A stretch of DNA of 64,000 bases, from NCBI GenBank assembly GCA_016800925.1, contig JABCPU010000011.1, forward strand, positions 124,001-188,000, given 5' to 3'. Origin of the DNA: Suillus spraguei. Taxonomy: Eukaryota > Basidiomycota > Agaricomycetes > Boletales > Suillaceae. The translations under genes and the position numbers were made by a program. The notes under the pieces are model-generated. The model searched no databases. It was not told where the DNA came from and saw nothing but the letters and a program-made list of their open reading frames with translations. This document shows positions 9,976 to 21,145 of the stretch, piece after piece (within the stretch, counting starts at the first letter, position 1; every line of letters begins with the position of its first letter).

Positions 9976-12717
9976 CCAGTCTCGTCCTCCCTGGGTCTGC
10001 AGCCAGTCTCGTCCTCCCTGGGTCTGCAGCCAGTTTCGTCCTTCCTGAGTCTGCAGCCAGTTTCGTCCTCGCTGGCTCTGCAGCCAGTTTCGTCCTCCCT
10101 GGGTCTGCAGCCAGTCTCGTCCTCGCTGGGTCTGCAGCCAGTCTCGTCCTCGCTGGGTCTGCAGCCAGTCTCGTCCTCCCTGGGTCTGCAGCCAGTCTGG
10201 TTCTCCCTGGGTCTGCAGCCAGTCTCGTCCTTCCTGGGTCTGCAGCCAGTCTCGTCCTTCCTGGGTCTGCAGCCAGTATCGTCCTCCCTGGGTCTGCAGC
10301 CAGTATCGTCCTCCTGGGTCTGCAGCCAGTCTCGTCCTCCCTGGGTCTGCAGCCAGTCTCGTCCTCCCGGGTCTGCAGCCAGTCTCGTCCTCCCTGGGTC
10401 TGCAGCCAGTCTCGTCCTCGCTGGGTCTGCAGCCAGTCTCGTCCTCCCTGGGTCTGCAGCCAGTCTCGTCCTCCCTGGGTCTGCAGCCAGTCTCGTCCTC
10501 GCTGGGTCTGCAGCCAGTCTCGTCCTCCCTGGGTCTGCAGCCAGTCTCGTCCTCGCTGGGTCTGCAGCCACCCTCGTCCTCCCTGGGTCTGCAGCCAGTC
10601 TCGTCCTCGCTGGGTCTGCAGCCAGTCTCGTCCTACATGGGTCTGCAGCCAGTCTCGTCCTTCCTGGGTCTGCAGCCAGTCTGGTTCTCCCTGGGTCTGC
10701 AGCCAGTCTGGTTCTCCCTGGGTCTGCAGCCAGTCTCGTCCTTCCTGGGTCTGCAGCCAGTATCGTCCTTCCTGGGTCCGCAGCCAGTATCGTCCTTCCT
10801 GGGTCTGCAGCCAGTATCGTCCTTCCTGGGCCTGTAGCCAGTATCGTCCTCCCTGGGTCTGCAGCCAGTCTCGTCCTCGCTGGGTCTGCAGCCAGTCTCG
10901 TCCTTCCTGGGTCTGCAGCCACCCTCGTCCTCCCTGGGTCTGCAGCCAGTCTCGTCCTTCCTGGGTCTGCAGCCAGTCTCGTCCTTCCTGGGTCTGCCGC
11001 CATTCTTGTCCTCCCTGAGTCTGCAGCCAGCCTCGTCCACCCTGGGTTGACAGCCACTCTCGTCCTCCCTGTATCTGCAGCCAATCTCGTCCTCCTTGGA
11101 TCCGCAGCCAAGCTTGCCCGTCCGCAGTCCCCAGCCAAGATTGTAAATCTGAAGTGCGGTCTCCTCGAAGCCACAGCATACAGAGGACAGCTGACAGTGG
11201 CTCTGGTGACTGAACAAGGAATCCTAATGACTCTTTTAACTTCTGGGGGTTCTCAGGTTGCATTGTATTGCATTGCTTCTTCAGTTCTGAGAGTGCATCC
11301 CAGAGGGCCGTGCTTTCTGGAATGTTTTTCATCATTAAGTGAAGTGCGGAACTAGCGAGTAGGGAGTGAGGTGGTGCGATATCGCATACTTGAGGGAGGC
11401 CGCAGTTTGAGGGGTCGGAAACATAGTCGCGAATGGACGAGTGGTAGATATTCACGGGGAGAATGCTGTCCGTAGGGATATCCATGACAGATCGTAGCTG
11501 TATCAACGTTGCCTGAACATCCCTCCCCAATCCAGGGCCAAGAAGTGTTGAGATTTGCGAGATGGGCAGAGGGTCTGTGAGGGCAGCAACGAGGGACAAA
11601 TGCAGGTATGCCCGCTTGGGGTCGGCACAGGTGGATAGGATACAGTCGTATAGCTTGTACACCTCCGTTCCCGGTAGTAGCTTGTTCGTTAGCTTGAGCA
11701 TCAGCTGCAGCCGATCATGTGGATCATTGTCTTCATCGTCGATAATGAACTTTATCATAGTAGACGCCACAATGAAACGTCTGCCCGCTCGGCTCGCCAG
11801 CTTCGCAAGGTCAACCTCCGATGGTTGAGGGAAATCGGGATGGCGACTTTTCAGCTCTTTGAAGGAATGCCGCAAGAAAGTACAGATATCGTTGTCAACG
11901 TCTGCGCCGTCTAATGAGATGATGCCACCGTCCCCAGAAATTTTCACAGGTATCTCCTGCACCAAAGGATGCACCTCTTCGTTCTGAAAGGCTTTAAAGA
12001 TATGAGATTCTGAGCGACTTGTGAGCAGAATGTGGGTCACAGGAATGTGGGGGTCACGAAGAGCCTGTGCAAGGGAAAGAATGAGATCGGTAAGCTCGGG
12101 TTCAGACGTGCATTCATCAAGAGCATCGACAACAATCGACAAAGGCGGACATCCGCGCAATCGAAGTCGCAGTTTCCGGAGGGGTTGGAGAAAAAGAACC
12201 TCCATCTGGTCGCAGAGAGGCGTGTCTGGGTCTAGTATAGCGGGATTGTTGCGGATCGTTCTGCTCACATCCTGCTTGATGCTTGGAAAATTGGTTGCAA
12301 GCTGGTAGACAAGCGTCGCGAAGAAATATTCAGCTGTGGAACGTTTGGTGTGCTTCCGCGAGAAAAAGAATGTTCCCGCTAGCCGCTTTTCGACGTTCGT
12401 CTCTTCGGTCACTTTGAGACTTCTCATCCTGTCGGCTACTGTAAATGCAACAGCGGACTTTCCAACGCCAGCTGTACCATGCAGCCAAATGAGATTATTC
12501 TTCTCTGTGTCGTCCAGGAATTTGTGGATGTATGTGAGGAGGTCTACCCGAGTCCCTTGCAAACATTTTGGGTGAGGCTGACGCTCACGGGAGTTGTATT
12601 GAGCGCCGGTGACAGCCACCCGGGACAGCCTCGCCCAACTTCCTTCAAGAGCTGTAAAAGAGGTTAGAGGGCATGCGAGAGATAAGAGAGGCAGCACTGA
12701 CATTGATCGTCACTCAT
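9698..12717 (-). CDS. NACHT NTPase with 9-aa repeats, copy 2 (frameshifted 3' part)
   Basis: Fungal NLR-like NTPase. Exon 1 is only 16 nt (12717-12702, MSDDQ plus one base), followed by a 50-nt intron (12701-12652, GTCAGT...TTTTACAG). Exon 2 reads SLEGSWARLSRVAVTGAQYN, then NACHT with Walker A GTAGVGKS, Walker B LSIVVDALDE and sensor-like LLTSRSE, then HSSIRDYVSDP and LLASSALHLMM of the post-NACHT helical region. About 40 copies of a 9-residue GGRDWLQTQ repeat follow. Reading on, the frame slips at two 26-bp units (near 10368 and 10312) into REDETGCRP, then PGRTRLAAD, and ends at 9698 as a 989-aa product lacking the conserved C-terminal domain. Unspliced reading from the same ATG would shift frame, which supports the intron. 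Functional status uncertain; collapse or error in repeats is possible. Confidence 0.8.
9960..11060 (-). repeat. 27-bp repeat array of NACHT copy 2 (about 40 units)
   Basis: Nearly homogeneous 27-bp units (plus-strand core GGTCTGCAGCCAGTCTCGTC), each with a PstI-type CTGCAG. Because 27 is a multiple of three and the unit lacks stops, almost all six frames are open. Two units are 26 bp (near 10312 and 10368), each lacking one C or T next to CCTGGG. The edges grade into diverged units. Confidence 0.92.
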
Positions 12718-13309
12718 TGATGAAGGTTGTGATATATAAAATGCAACGAACCAACTGAAAGTATTAGCTGGGTGCGGGGTCAGAAATAACGTTGGCTAGT
12801 TATCTGGAAGGGCGACGTACGAAGATCTGAATCGAAGCTTGTAAGTTGTAACAAGACTTAGGGCGCAGAACGATGCAGCTGTTGATTGATGAAGAGTGCA
12901 GAGTGTAATGAAGATGGAATGGACGGATGGATATTTGAATATATTCTGCTATGGAAAGGCCAGTGGACGGTTGTGGGATGTATTTGAAGGATGTATAGGC
13001 GCTCGTCGACCAGTGCTTGCAGGAGGACATGAGGCTGCTGTGCGGCCACACTAAGTACGGCACTGCACAGCCAGACAGAAGCTGCAGAACCACATTGGTA
13101 GCGCTCAGAGGTGGACTAGAAATTAAGAGAAATGTGTGCTATCATATGATTTCTGTAAGATAATTTCACGGTGATCAATTGCATTACTGTATTGAACAAA
13201 CGGAAGATGGTAGTGTTGAAACGAGTGCGTTATGATATTGCGAAGACGAGTTCTAAAAAAGAACGATGACATCAGCTTAGGGCGTCCATTGTGCCGATTA
13301 CTTACACTT
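12718..13309. other. Upstream region of NACHT copy 2
   Basis: No gene recognised. On the minus strand TTTTATATAT lies about 14 nt before the ATG at 12717, a TATA-like element, although very close to the start codon. Short minus-strand ORFs at 12800-13093 have no recognisable features. Confidence 0.4.
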
Positions 13310-14340
13310 GTCGGGTCGGTACTTGGGAAACGTCATTAGTCTCAGACGATAAGACCTGGGTCCGACCAGCAGAGACAATCAATCAATTATTATCCGTGAA
13401 GATGTCCAGAAACTGGCAGGCACCACCCCATGGGCCTGGGTAAAGACCGAGGATTCGCTTACATCAAAATACAACAACGGGTCAACCAGCACTAGCACCA
13501 GCAAGTTCACTCCCCCGTTAAAACTCTCCCAGAGACATGTCAATGTTCCCCTCAAGATACCTCTTGTCGCACTGGTCGTGCTTCTCCGTTCATTTCTTGC
13601 TCAGTCCCAACGACAAAAAGAATCGTATTCCTCAGCTGCAGCCTCCGTTATTTTCACTAGCGCCTGCTAGGCGAATCATCGGTGGACGGGGAAAGACGGA
13701 AGGTTCTGAATCTGGCCAAGACAATGAAGATGACAAGACCGATGAATCAGCTGAAGGCGAGAGGATAATGAAATCGCTGCGCAGTCTTCGCTCTTTCCAG
13801 GCCTCTCAGCTTTCCATCTTCATCGTTCCCTTCCTACGACAGTCCGTCTGGCCCCTCTACGTAGATTATTGACTATTCCTTGATCAAAGTCCGAAAAACT
13901 TGCTTCCCGTGGTATGTCCTCCTTGGCACGTCCGTGGCATCCCATAGTCTCGACGTATCTCTTGTTAGTGCAGTCATACGATACGACTGAAGATGGCGCC
14001 ACTGAATATATGCACGGGACAAGAAATGATGGTGAAGTTTGGAGCATTGTCGCGTCCAACGAATCCGAATGAGTGAAATGGTTGGAGAGGAAGATAAGGG
14101 ACGATATGGGATTCGGTAGAAAAGTCTCCGAGTACCAGGCACGTGCGACAGAAGTGCAATGCGGTTTGTGCGGCACAAGGAGGTAATTCTGATTTGGAGA
14201 GAAGTCGAGCATGTTGACGCCTTTTTGCAGAACGCTGAATTTGCTCGGAGAGCATTTACTTTTATGTAACACAAGGGCATATGTAACCCAGCTATGTCCT
14301 TCACATCGGCCATCTTGCAGAAGCATTAGAATATTCACTT
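13310..14340. repeat. Duplicated segment, copy 2 (partner 4870-5720)
   Basis: Collinear with 4870-5720 and in the same orientation (see that entry). Together with the NACHT genes this suggests a duplicated unit of gene plus several hundred bases of flank. Short ORFs (13537-13872 plus, 13820-14338 minus) are not conserved in frame in the partner. Confidence 0.6.
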
Positions 14341-14483
14341 TTCACATGAGGACATATGTGACCCATCCCTAGAACGAGACTAAATATCATGGGACATCAA
14401 TTGTGGCTACCTTGAATAATCGAAACACACCTTTACAAATTTCTGCCCTTCAGATAAGACGAAAAGGCAAGACCGCAGACCCT

Positions 14484-17400
14484 TCAAACACACCACTCCA
14501 CCTCCAGCCAGGGGATCATATGATCATTCCAAAACGTTTGGAATATACGGTCGAGCCTGTCATCCCATGGATGGGGAGTCCGTGAAAGATGTATTGCCCA
14601 GTTGTGACAGGCGTACTTGAGAGCCTCGGAAGCTGCTCGACTGCGTTCCAGTGCTCCGTCTGCGAAACTCCCAAAGGCATTCATAGCATGAATTATCTCC
14701 CTGTCTGGTAGAAGACCTTCTGGTATTGCAGAGGTGGAATGAGGCTGGTGTCTTAATGCTAGAAAAACCGGAAACATCAAGAAATCTGGCAGGGTCTTCA
14801 ACTGCTGGATCACTCGGAAAGCTGGCAGATCCCTTGTAGTAACATACTCGTTGATTGCTTCCGATGTCGCCAAGAATTCTTCCATTGTCACCCAGACGGA
14901 GGCCGCAGGAGTGGACTGCCACGCTTGACCATGGGGAGTCTGCAGCCAGTCTCGGGCACATAGGGTTTGCAGCCAGTCTCGTCCCCCCTGAGTCTGCAGC
15001 CAGTCTCGCACTCCCAGTTTCTGCAGCCAGGCTCGCGCTCCCCGTGTCTGCAACCAGTCTTGTCCTCCCTGAGTCTGCAGCCAGTCCCGTCCTCCCCGAG
15101 TCTGCAGCCACCATCGTCCTCCCTGAGTCTGCAGCCAGTCTCGTCCCACCTGGGTCTGCAGGCACTCTCGTCCTTCCATAGTCCGCAGCCACTCTTGTCC
15201 TCCCTGGGTATGCAGCCACTCTCGTCCTCCTGGTGTCTGCAGCCACTCTCGTCCTCCCTGGATCTGCAGCCAGTCTCGTCCTCCCGCAGTCCACAACCAG
15301 TGCCGTCCCCCTTGGGTCTGCAACCAGCGTTGTCCTCCCAGGGTTTTCAGCCACTCTCGTCCTCTCGGGGTCTGCAGCCAGCGTCGTCCTCCTTGGGTCC
15401 ACAGGCAGTGGGTCGGCAGCGACTCTCGTCCTCCTTGGGTTGGCAGCGGCTCTAGTTCTTCTTGGGTCGGCAGCGGCTCTAGTTCTTCTTGGGTCGGCAG
15501 CGGCTCTAGTTCTTCTTGGGTCGGCAGCGGCTCTAGTTCTTCTTGGGTCGGCAGCGGCTCTAGTTCTTCTTGGGTCGGCAGCGGCTCTAGTTCTTCTTGG
15601 GTCGGCAGCGGCTCTAGTTCTTCTTGGGTCGGCAGCGGCTCTAGTTCTTCTTGGGTCGGCAGCGGCTCTAGTTCTTCTTGGGTCGGCAGCGGCTCTAGTT
15701 CTTCTTGGGTCGGCAGCGGCTCTAGTTCTTCTTTGGTCGGCAGTGGCTCTTGTTCTCGCTGGGTCTGCAACCATTCTTGTTCCTCCTGCAGCCACTTTCG
15801 TCCTTCCGGGATCCACAGCCACTCTCGTCCTCCCCGGGTCTGCAACCACTCTTGTCCTCCCTCAGTCTCCAGCCACTCTCGTCCTTCTCGAGTCTGCAGC
15901 CACTGTCGCCCTCCCGGGGTCCGTAGCCACTCTCTGTTTCCCTCGGTCTGCAACCACTCTTGTCCTCCCTCAGTCTGTAACCACTCTCGTCCTCTTTGGA
16001 TCTGCAGCCAGTCTCGCCCTCCCTGTGTCAGCAGCCAGTCTCGTCCTCCTTGGGACTGCAGCCACTCACGTCCTCCCTGGATCTGCAGCCAGTCTTGCCC
16101 TCCTTGGGTCGGCAGCCAGTCTTGTCCTCCTTGAGTCAGTAGCCACTCTCGTCCTCCATGGGTCGACAACCATTTTCGTCCTCCCTGTGTCTGCAGCCAC
16201 TCTTGCCCTCTCTGTGTCTGCAGCCACTCTCGTTCTCGGATCTGTAGCCAGGCATGCCCATCAACAGTCCCTAGCCATGATTGTAAATCCAAGGTGCGGT
16301 CTCCTCGAAGCCACAGCATGCATATCACAGCTGATAGTGGCTCTGGTGGCCGAATAAGGAACGCCAACGAGTCCTTTAATCTATGGGGGTCCTGAGGTTG
16401 CATAGCGATGCTTTGCTTTATTAGTTCTAAGAGTGCATCCAAGAGTGCTGTGCTTTCTGGAAGCTCTTTTATCATCAAGCGAAGAGCCGAACCAGCGAGT
16501 AGGGAGTGAGGTGCTGCGATATCGCGTACTTCAGGAAGGCCGAAATTTAAGGGGTCGGAAACATAGTCGCGAATGGACGAGTGGTAAATATTCACGGGGA
16601 GAGTGCTGTCCGTAGGAATATCCATGACAGACCGTAGCTGTATCAGGGTTGTCTGAACATCCCTCCCCAATCCAGGGCCAAGAAGTGTCGAGATTTGCGA
16701 GATGGGCAGAGGGTCTGTGAGGGCAGCAACGAGGGACAAGTGGAGGTATGCCCGCTTGGGGTCGGCACAGGTGGATAGGATACAGTCGTATAACTTGTAC
16801 ACCTCCGTTCCTGGTAGCAGCTTGCTCGTCAGCTTGAGCATCAGTTGCAGCCGATCATGCGGATCATTGTCTTCATCATCGATAATGAATTTCATCATCG
16901 TAGACGCCACAATGAAACGTCTGCCCGCTCGGCTCGCCAGCTTCGCAAGGTCAACCTCCGATGGTTGAGGGAAGTCAGAATGGCGACTTTGCAGCTCTTT
17001 GAAGGAATGCCGCAAGAAAGTACAAATGTCGTTGTCAACATCTGCCCCGTCTAACGAGATGATGCCACCATCCCCAGAAATTTTCACAGGTATCTCCTGC
17101 ACCAACGGGCGCACCTCTTCGTTCTGAACTGCTTTAAAGATATGTGATTCTGAGCGACTTGTGAGCAGAATGTGGGTCACGGGAATGTCAGGATCACAAA
17201 GACCCTGTGCAAGGGAAAGAATGAGATCGGTAAGCTCGGGTTCGGACGTGCATTCATCAAGGGCATCGACAACAAATGACAAAGGCGGACATCCGCGCAA
17301 TCTGAGTTCAAGTTTCCGGAGAGGTTGGAGAAAAAAAGCCTCCATCTGGTCGCAGAGAGGCGTATCTGGGTCTAGTAGAGCGGGATTGTTGCGGATCGTT

Positions 17401-17858
17401 CTGTTCACATCCTGCTTGATGCTCGTAAAATTGGTTGCAAGCTGGTAGACAAGTGTCGCAAAGAAATATCCAGCTGTGCAACGTTTCGTGTGCTTTCGCG
17501 AGAAAAAGAATGTTCCCGCTAGCCGCTTTTCGACATTCATTTCTTCTGTCACTCTGAGACCTTTCATCTTGTCGGCTACTGTAAACGCAACGGCAGACTT
17601 TCCAACGCCAGCTGTGCCATGCAGCCAAATGAGATTATTATTCTCTGTGTCGTCCAAGAATCCGTGGATGTATGTGAGGACTTCTACCCGAGTGCCTTGC
17701 AAACATTTTGGGTGAGGCTGACGCTCACGGGAGTTGTATTGAGCACCAGTGACAGCCACCTGGGACAGCTTTGCCCAACTTCCTTCAGGAGCTGTCAAAG
17801 AGGTTAGAGAGCATACGAGATATAAAAGATGGAAGTACTGACATTGATCGTCACTCAT
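14484..17858 (-). CDS. NACHT NTPase with 9-aa repeats, copy 3 (open)
   Basis: The most intact of the three. ATG at 17858, 16-nt first exon (MSDDQ), 51-nt intron 17842-17792, then one exon to 14484: 1107 aa spliced. The intron is open and a multiple of three, so retention would add 17 residues. No recognised effector domain precedes NACHT. Walker A GTAGVGKS is at about residues 64-71 and Walker B LSFVVDALDE at 176-185; LLTSRSE follows. HSSIRDYVSDP and SLLAGSALRLM are typical of the region after NACHT in fungal NLRs. Then come about 48 nine-residue repeats, mostly G-G-R-x-W-L-Q-T-x, and a conserved helical domain (ALKYACHNWAIHLSR, FWNDHMIPWLEVEWC). A 2-nt insertion after EWC relative to copies 1 and 2 ends the protein about 30 residues early. 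In fungi such proteins act in allorecognition or innate defence; a role here is inference. Confidence 0.9.
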   Translation of the reverse strand: MSDDQCQYFHLLYLVCSLTSLTAPEGSWAKLSQVAVTGAQYNSRERQPHPKCLQGTRVEVLTYIHGFLDDTENNNLIWLHGTAGVGKSAVAFTVADKMKGLRVTEEMNVEKRLAGTFFFSRKHTKRCTAGYFFATLVYQLATNFTSIKQDVNRTIRNNPALLDPDTPLCDQMEAFFLQPLRKLELRLRGCPPLSFVVDALDECTSEPELTDLILSLAQGLCDPDIPVTHILLTSRSESHIFKAVQNEEVRPLVQEIPVKISGDGGIISLDGADVDNDICTFLRHSFKELQSRHSDFPQPSEVDLAKLASRAGRRFIVASTMMKFIIDDEDNDPHDRLQLMLKLTSKLLPGTEVYKLYDCILSTCADPKRAYLHLSLVAALTDPLPISQISTLLGPGLGRDVQTTLIQLRSVMDIPTDSTLPVNIYHSSIRDYVSDPLNFGLPEVRDIAAPHSLLAGSALRLMIKELPESTALLDALLELIKQSIAMQPQDPHRLKDSLAFLIRPPEPLSAVICMLWLRGDRTLDLQSWLGTVDGHAWLQIREREWLQTQRGQEWLQTQGGRKWLSTHGGREWLLTQGGQDWLPTQGGQDWLQIQGGREWLQSQGGRDWLLTQGGRDWLQIQRGREWLQTEGGQEWLQTEGNREWLRTPGGRQWLQTREGREWLETEGGQEWLQTRGGREWLWIPEGRKWLQEEQEWLQTQREQEPLPTKEELEPLPTQEELEPLPTQEELEPLPTQEELEPLPTQEELEPLPTQEELEPLPTQEELEPLPTQEELEPLPTQEELEPLPTQEELEPLPTQEELEPLPTQGGRESLPTHCLWTQGGRRWLQTPRGREWLKTLGGQRWLQTQGGRHWLWTAGGRDWLQIQGGREWLQTPGGREWLHTQGGQEWLRTMEGRECLQTQVGRDWLQTQGGRWWLQTRGGRDWLQTQGGQDWLQTRGARAWLQKLGVRDWLQTQGGRDWLQTLCARDWLQTPHGQAWQSTPAASVWVTMEEFLATSEAINEYVTTRDLPAFRVIQQLKTLPDFLMFPVFLALRHQPHSTSAIPEGLLPDREIIHAMNAFGSFADGALERSRAASEALKYACHNWAIHLSRTPHPWDDRLDRIFQTFWNDHMIPWLEVEWCV
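14940..16250 (-). repeat. 27-bp repeat array of NACHT copy 3 (about 48 units)
   Basis: Tandem 27-bp units encoding 9-residue repeats in one continuous frame. Flanking units are diverged GGREWLQTQ types with Trp-Leu conserved. The middle (15450-15735) holds a separate homogenised block. Confidence 0.9.
15450..15735 (-). repeat. 11 near-identical 27-bp units (EELEPLPTQ)
   Basis: Eleven consecutive units with plus-strand core GGTCGGCAGCGGCTCTAG and no visible differences, encoding EELEPLPTQ. The conserved Trp of the family is replaced by Pro. The identity suggests very recent expansion or homogenisation within an older array. Confidence 0.93.
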
Positions 17859-18565
17859 TGATGAAGATTGTAATATGCGAGACGCAACGAACCAACTGAA
17901 AGTATCAGCTGGGTTCGAGGACGTGGTTAGAAATAATGTTGGCGATCATTGTCTGGAAGGACGTACGAAGATCTAAATGTGCTCAAAGGTGAGATGTCCA
18001 CTAATTTTATCATTATTGGGGCTGCCAACATAAACAAATGGGAGACCGAAGGGCATGGCTGAGTGGGAATGTTGAACGTTGAAACGAGTACATACTACTA
18101 CATCCATGACGAGTTTGTGTCTCATTACAATGCCCCCAAGCCCGAACGTTCCTTCCCATCATCATGATACTGAACCAAGTTGAATAGCTGCACGGTTCAG
18201 TCGGCTTTCAAGCGTTGATCATTGCTATCAGATCCAACCCAGACCATATGTAATGGCATGCTATAGTACAGACTTCATTCCTGTACGATTTAGAATTCAC
18301 CTTCAATCGATAGGCTCTCGCGCACAATATATGTTGTGAAATATACACGGTAAAAGACTACGGAGGACGGTTGCATGAAGCTACTTAGGCTTGAATTCAA
18401 ATAGAATTTTAAGGCCGTTGTGCCAAGACTGAAGAGCACATTGCGTTAAACAAGGACCCCGGAACACAGGGAGATTGCGAAAGGAGTCAGTGTTCGGAAT
18501 TCGCCGCTATCCACTTGAATTCTGCCGACGACCTCTCTGACAACCTTCATTCTTTTTGCACAACA
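17859..18565. promoter_or_regulatory. Divergent intergenic region between NACHT copy 3 and SUB2
   Basis: About 700 bp between divergent starts (17858 minus, 18566 plus). No ORF of interest. The SUB2 side has a CCACTTGAATTCTGCC-type leader and CACAACA just before the ATG. No specific operator recognised. Confidence 0.45.
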
Positions 18566-20275
<1,710 letters not shown>

Positions 20276-21145
20276 TTTTATTTGCGCTTATCCCTTATTG
20301 ATACTGTTGTTTTCTCATATCCTCTTCCCAAAAACCCCGTGATTGTTGAGCATATGTATGTAATGTTATATTAGTGGGTCGTCGATTGCATCATTGTGCT
20401 TCTTGTTCTCCATCATCCGGTTCAGAGTTATGAGCACCTCAAGCGCCCTGCATCGCAGATTCCAAGTTATAATGAAATAAGAAGGAAGTTCCTCGTAAAC
20501 TACATGGAATGATATGCCACCACTTCTGGTATGGCATTCAAATAGTCATATACGATACATCAAAACCAGTAAGTTCAACAATTACTTGCGACGAACTACC
20601 TTGCGTGTGGACCGCCCTTTCACAAACCTAGTCTCCAAGCCCGTAGCGTTACTCTTACTTCTTGATCAAGGTATGGCCGATGTGTTCCAGTATCCCTCTC
20701 CACTTGGCCTCGGTCAGAACCCCTCGATAGCAAGGCTGAATTCTCCAAGCACGGCAAGACTGCCGAAAGTAAGACAGCGACCTGCATTCGATCGGGGACC
20801 CAACATGAAAACTGGTGATATTTGTGTTACACACCCCATGTCCTGCCGTATACAAATCTATCTTCGTAGCGTCGAATACCAAACCGAGGTTTCTAATATT
20901 GAAACAGGTAGAGAGCAAGGTCACAAGACCCGAAAAGTAATTTTGAGTACCAGAAACGTTTGGTCCCGAAGTAAAGGCGCCCGAGGCGTGGCCACTTGAC
21001 CATAGACCATCAAGCAATGACATAAAACTCAATCTCTTTCAAACCGAAGAAGCACATGAGGGGAGTGAACATTTGGAGGGTGAATGCGTTGTCGATATGG
21101 TCAGCAGGCTCGAGTACCACGTCCAGCAGGATATGCTCTAGAATA
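20276..21145. other. Intergenic region without recognised gene
   Basis: Downstream of SUB2. Short ORFs at 20514-20999 (+) and 20655-21032 (-) overlap each other and resemble no family. Nothing else seen. Confidence 0.5.

Noticed and set aside
9885..11355. Long plus-strand ORFs (377 and 466 codons) of SAASLVLPG, LGLQPVSSS and CSQSRPPW repeats
   Set aside because: They are alternative frames of the 27-bp array. The minus WLQT frame is the one connected to the NACHT domain in copy 3 and conserved in all copies.
14940..16250. CRISPR-like appearance of regular direct repeats
   Set aside because: Units are contiguous with no unique spacers, coding, and in a eukaryotic gene.
14855..16357. Plus-strand ORFs over NACHT copy 3 repeats
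   Set aside because: Same reason: shadow frames of the array with no domain at either end.
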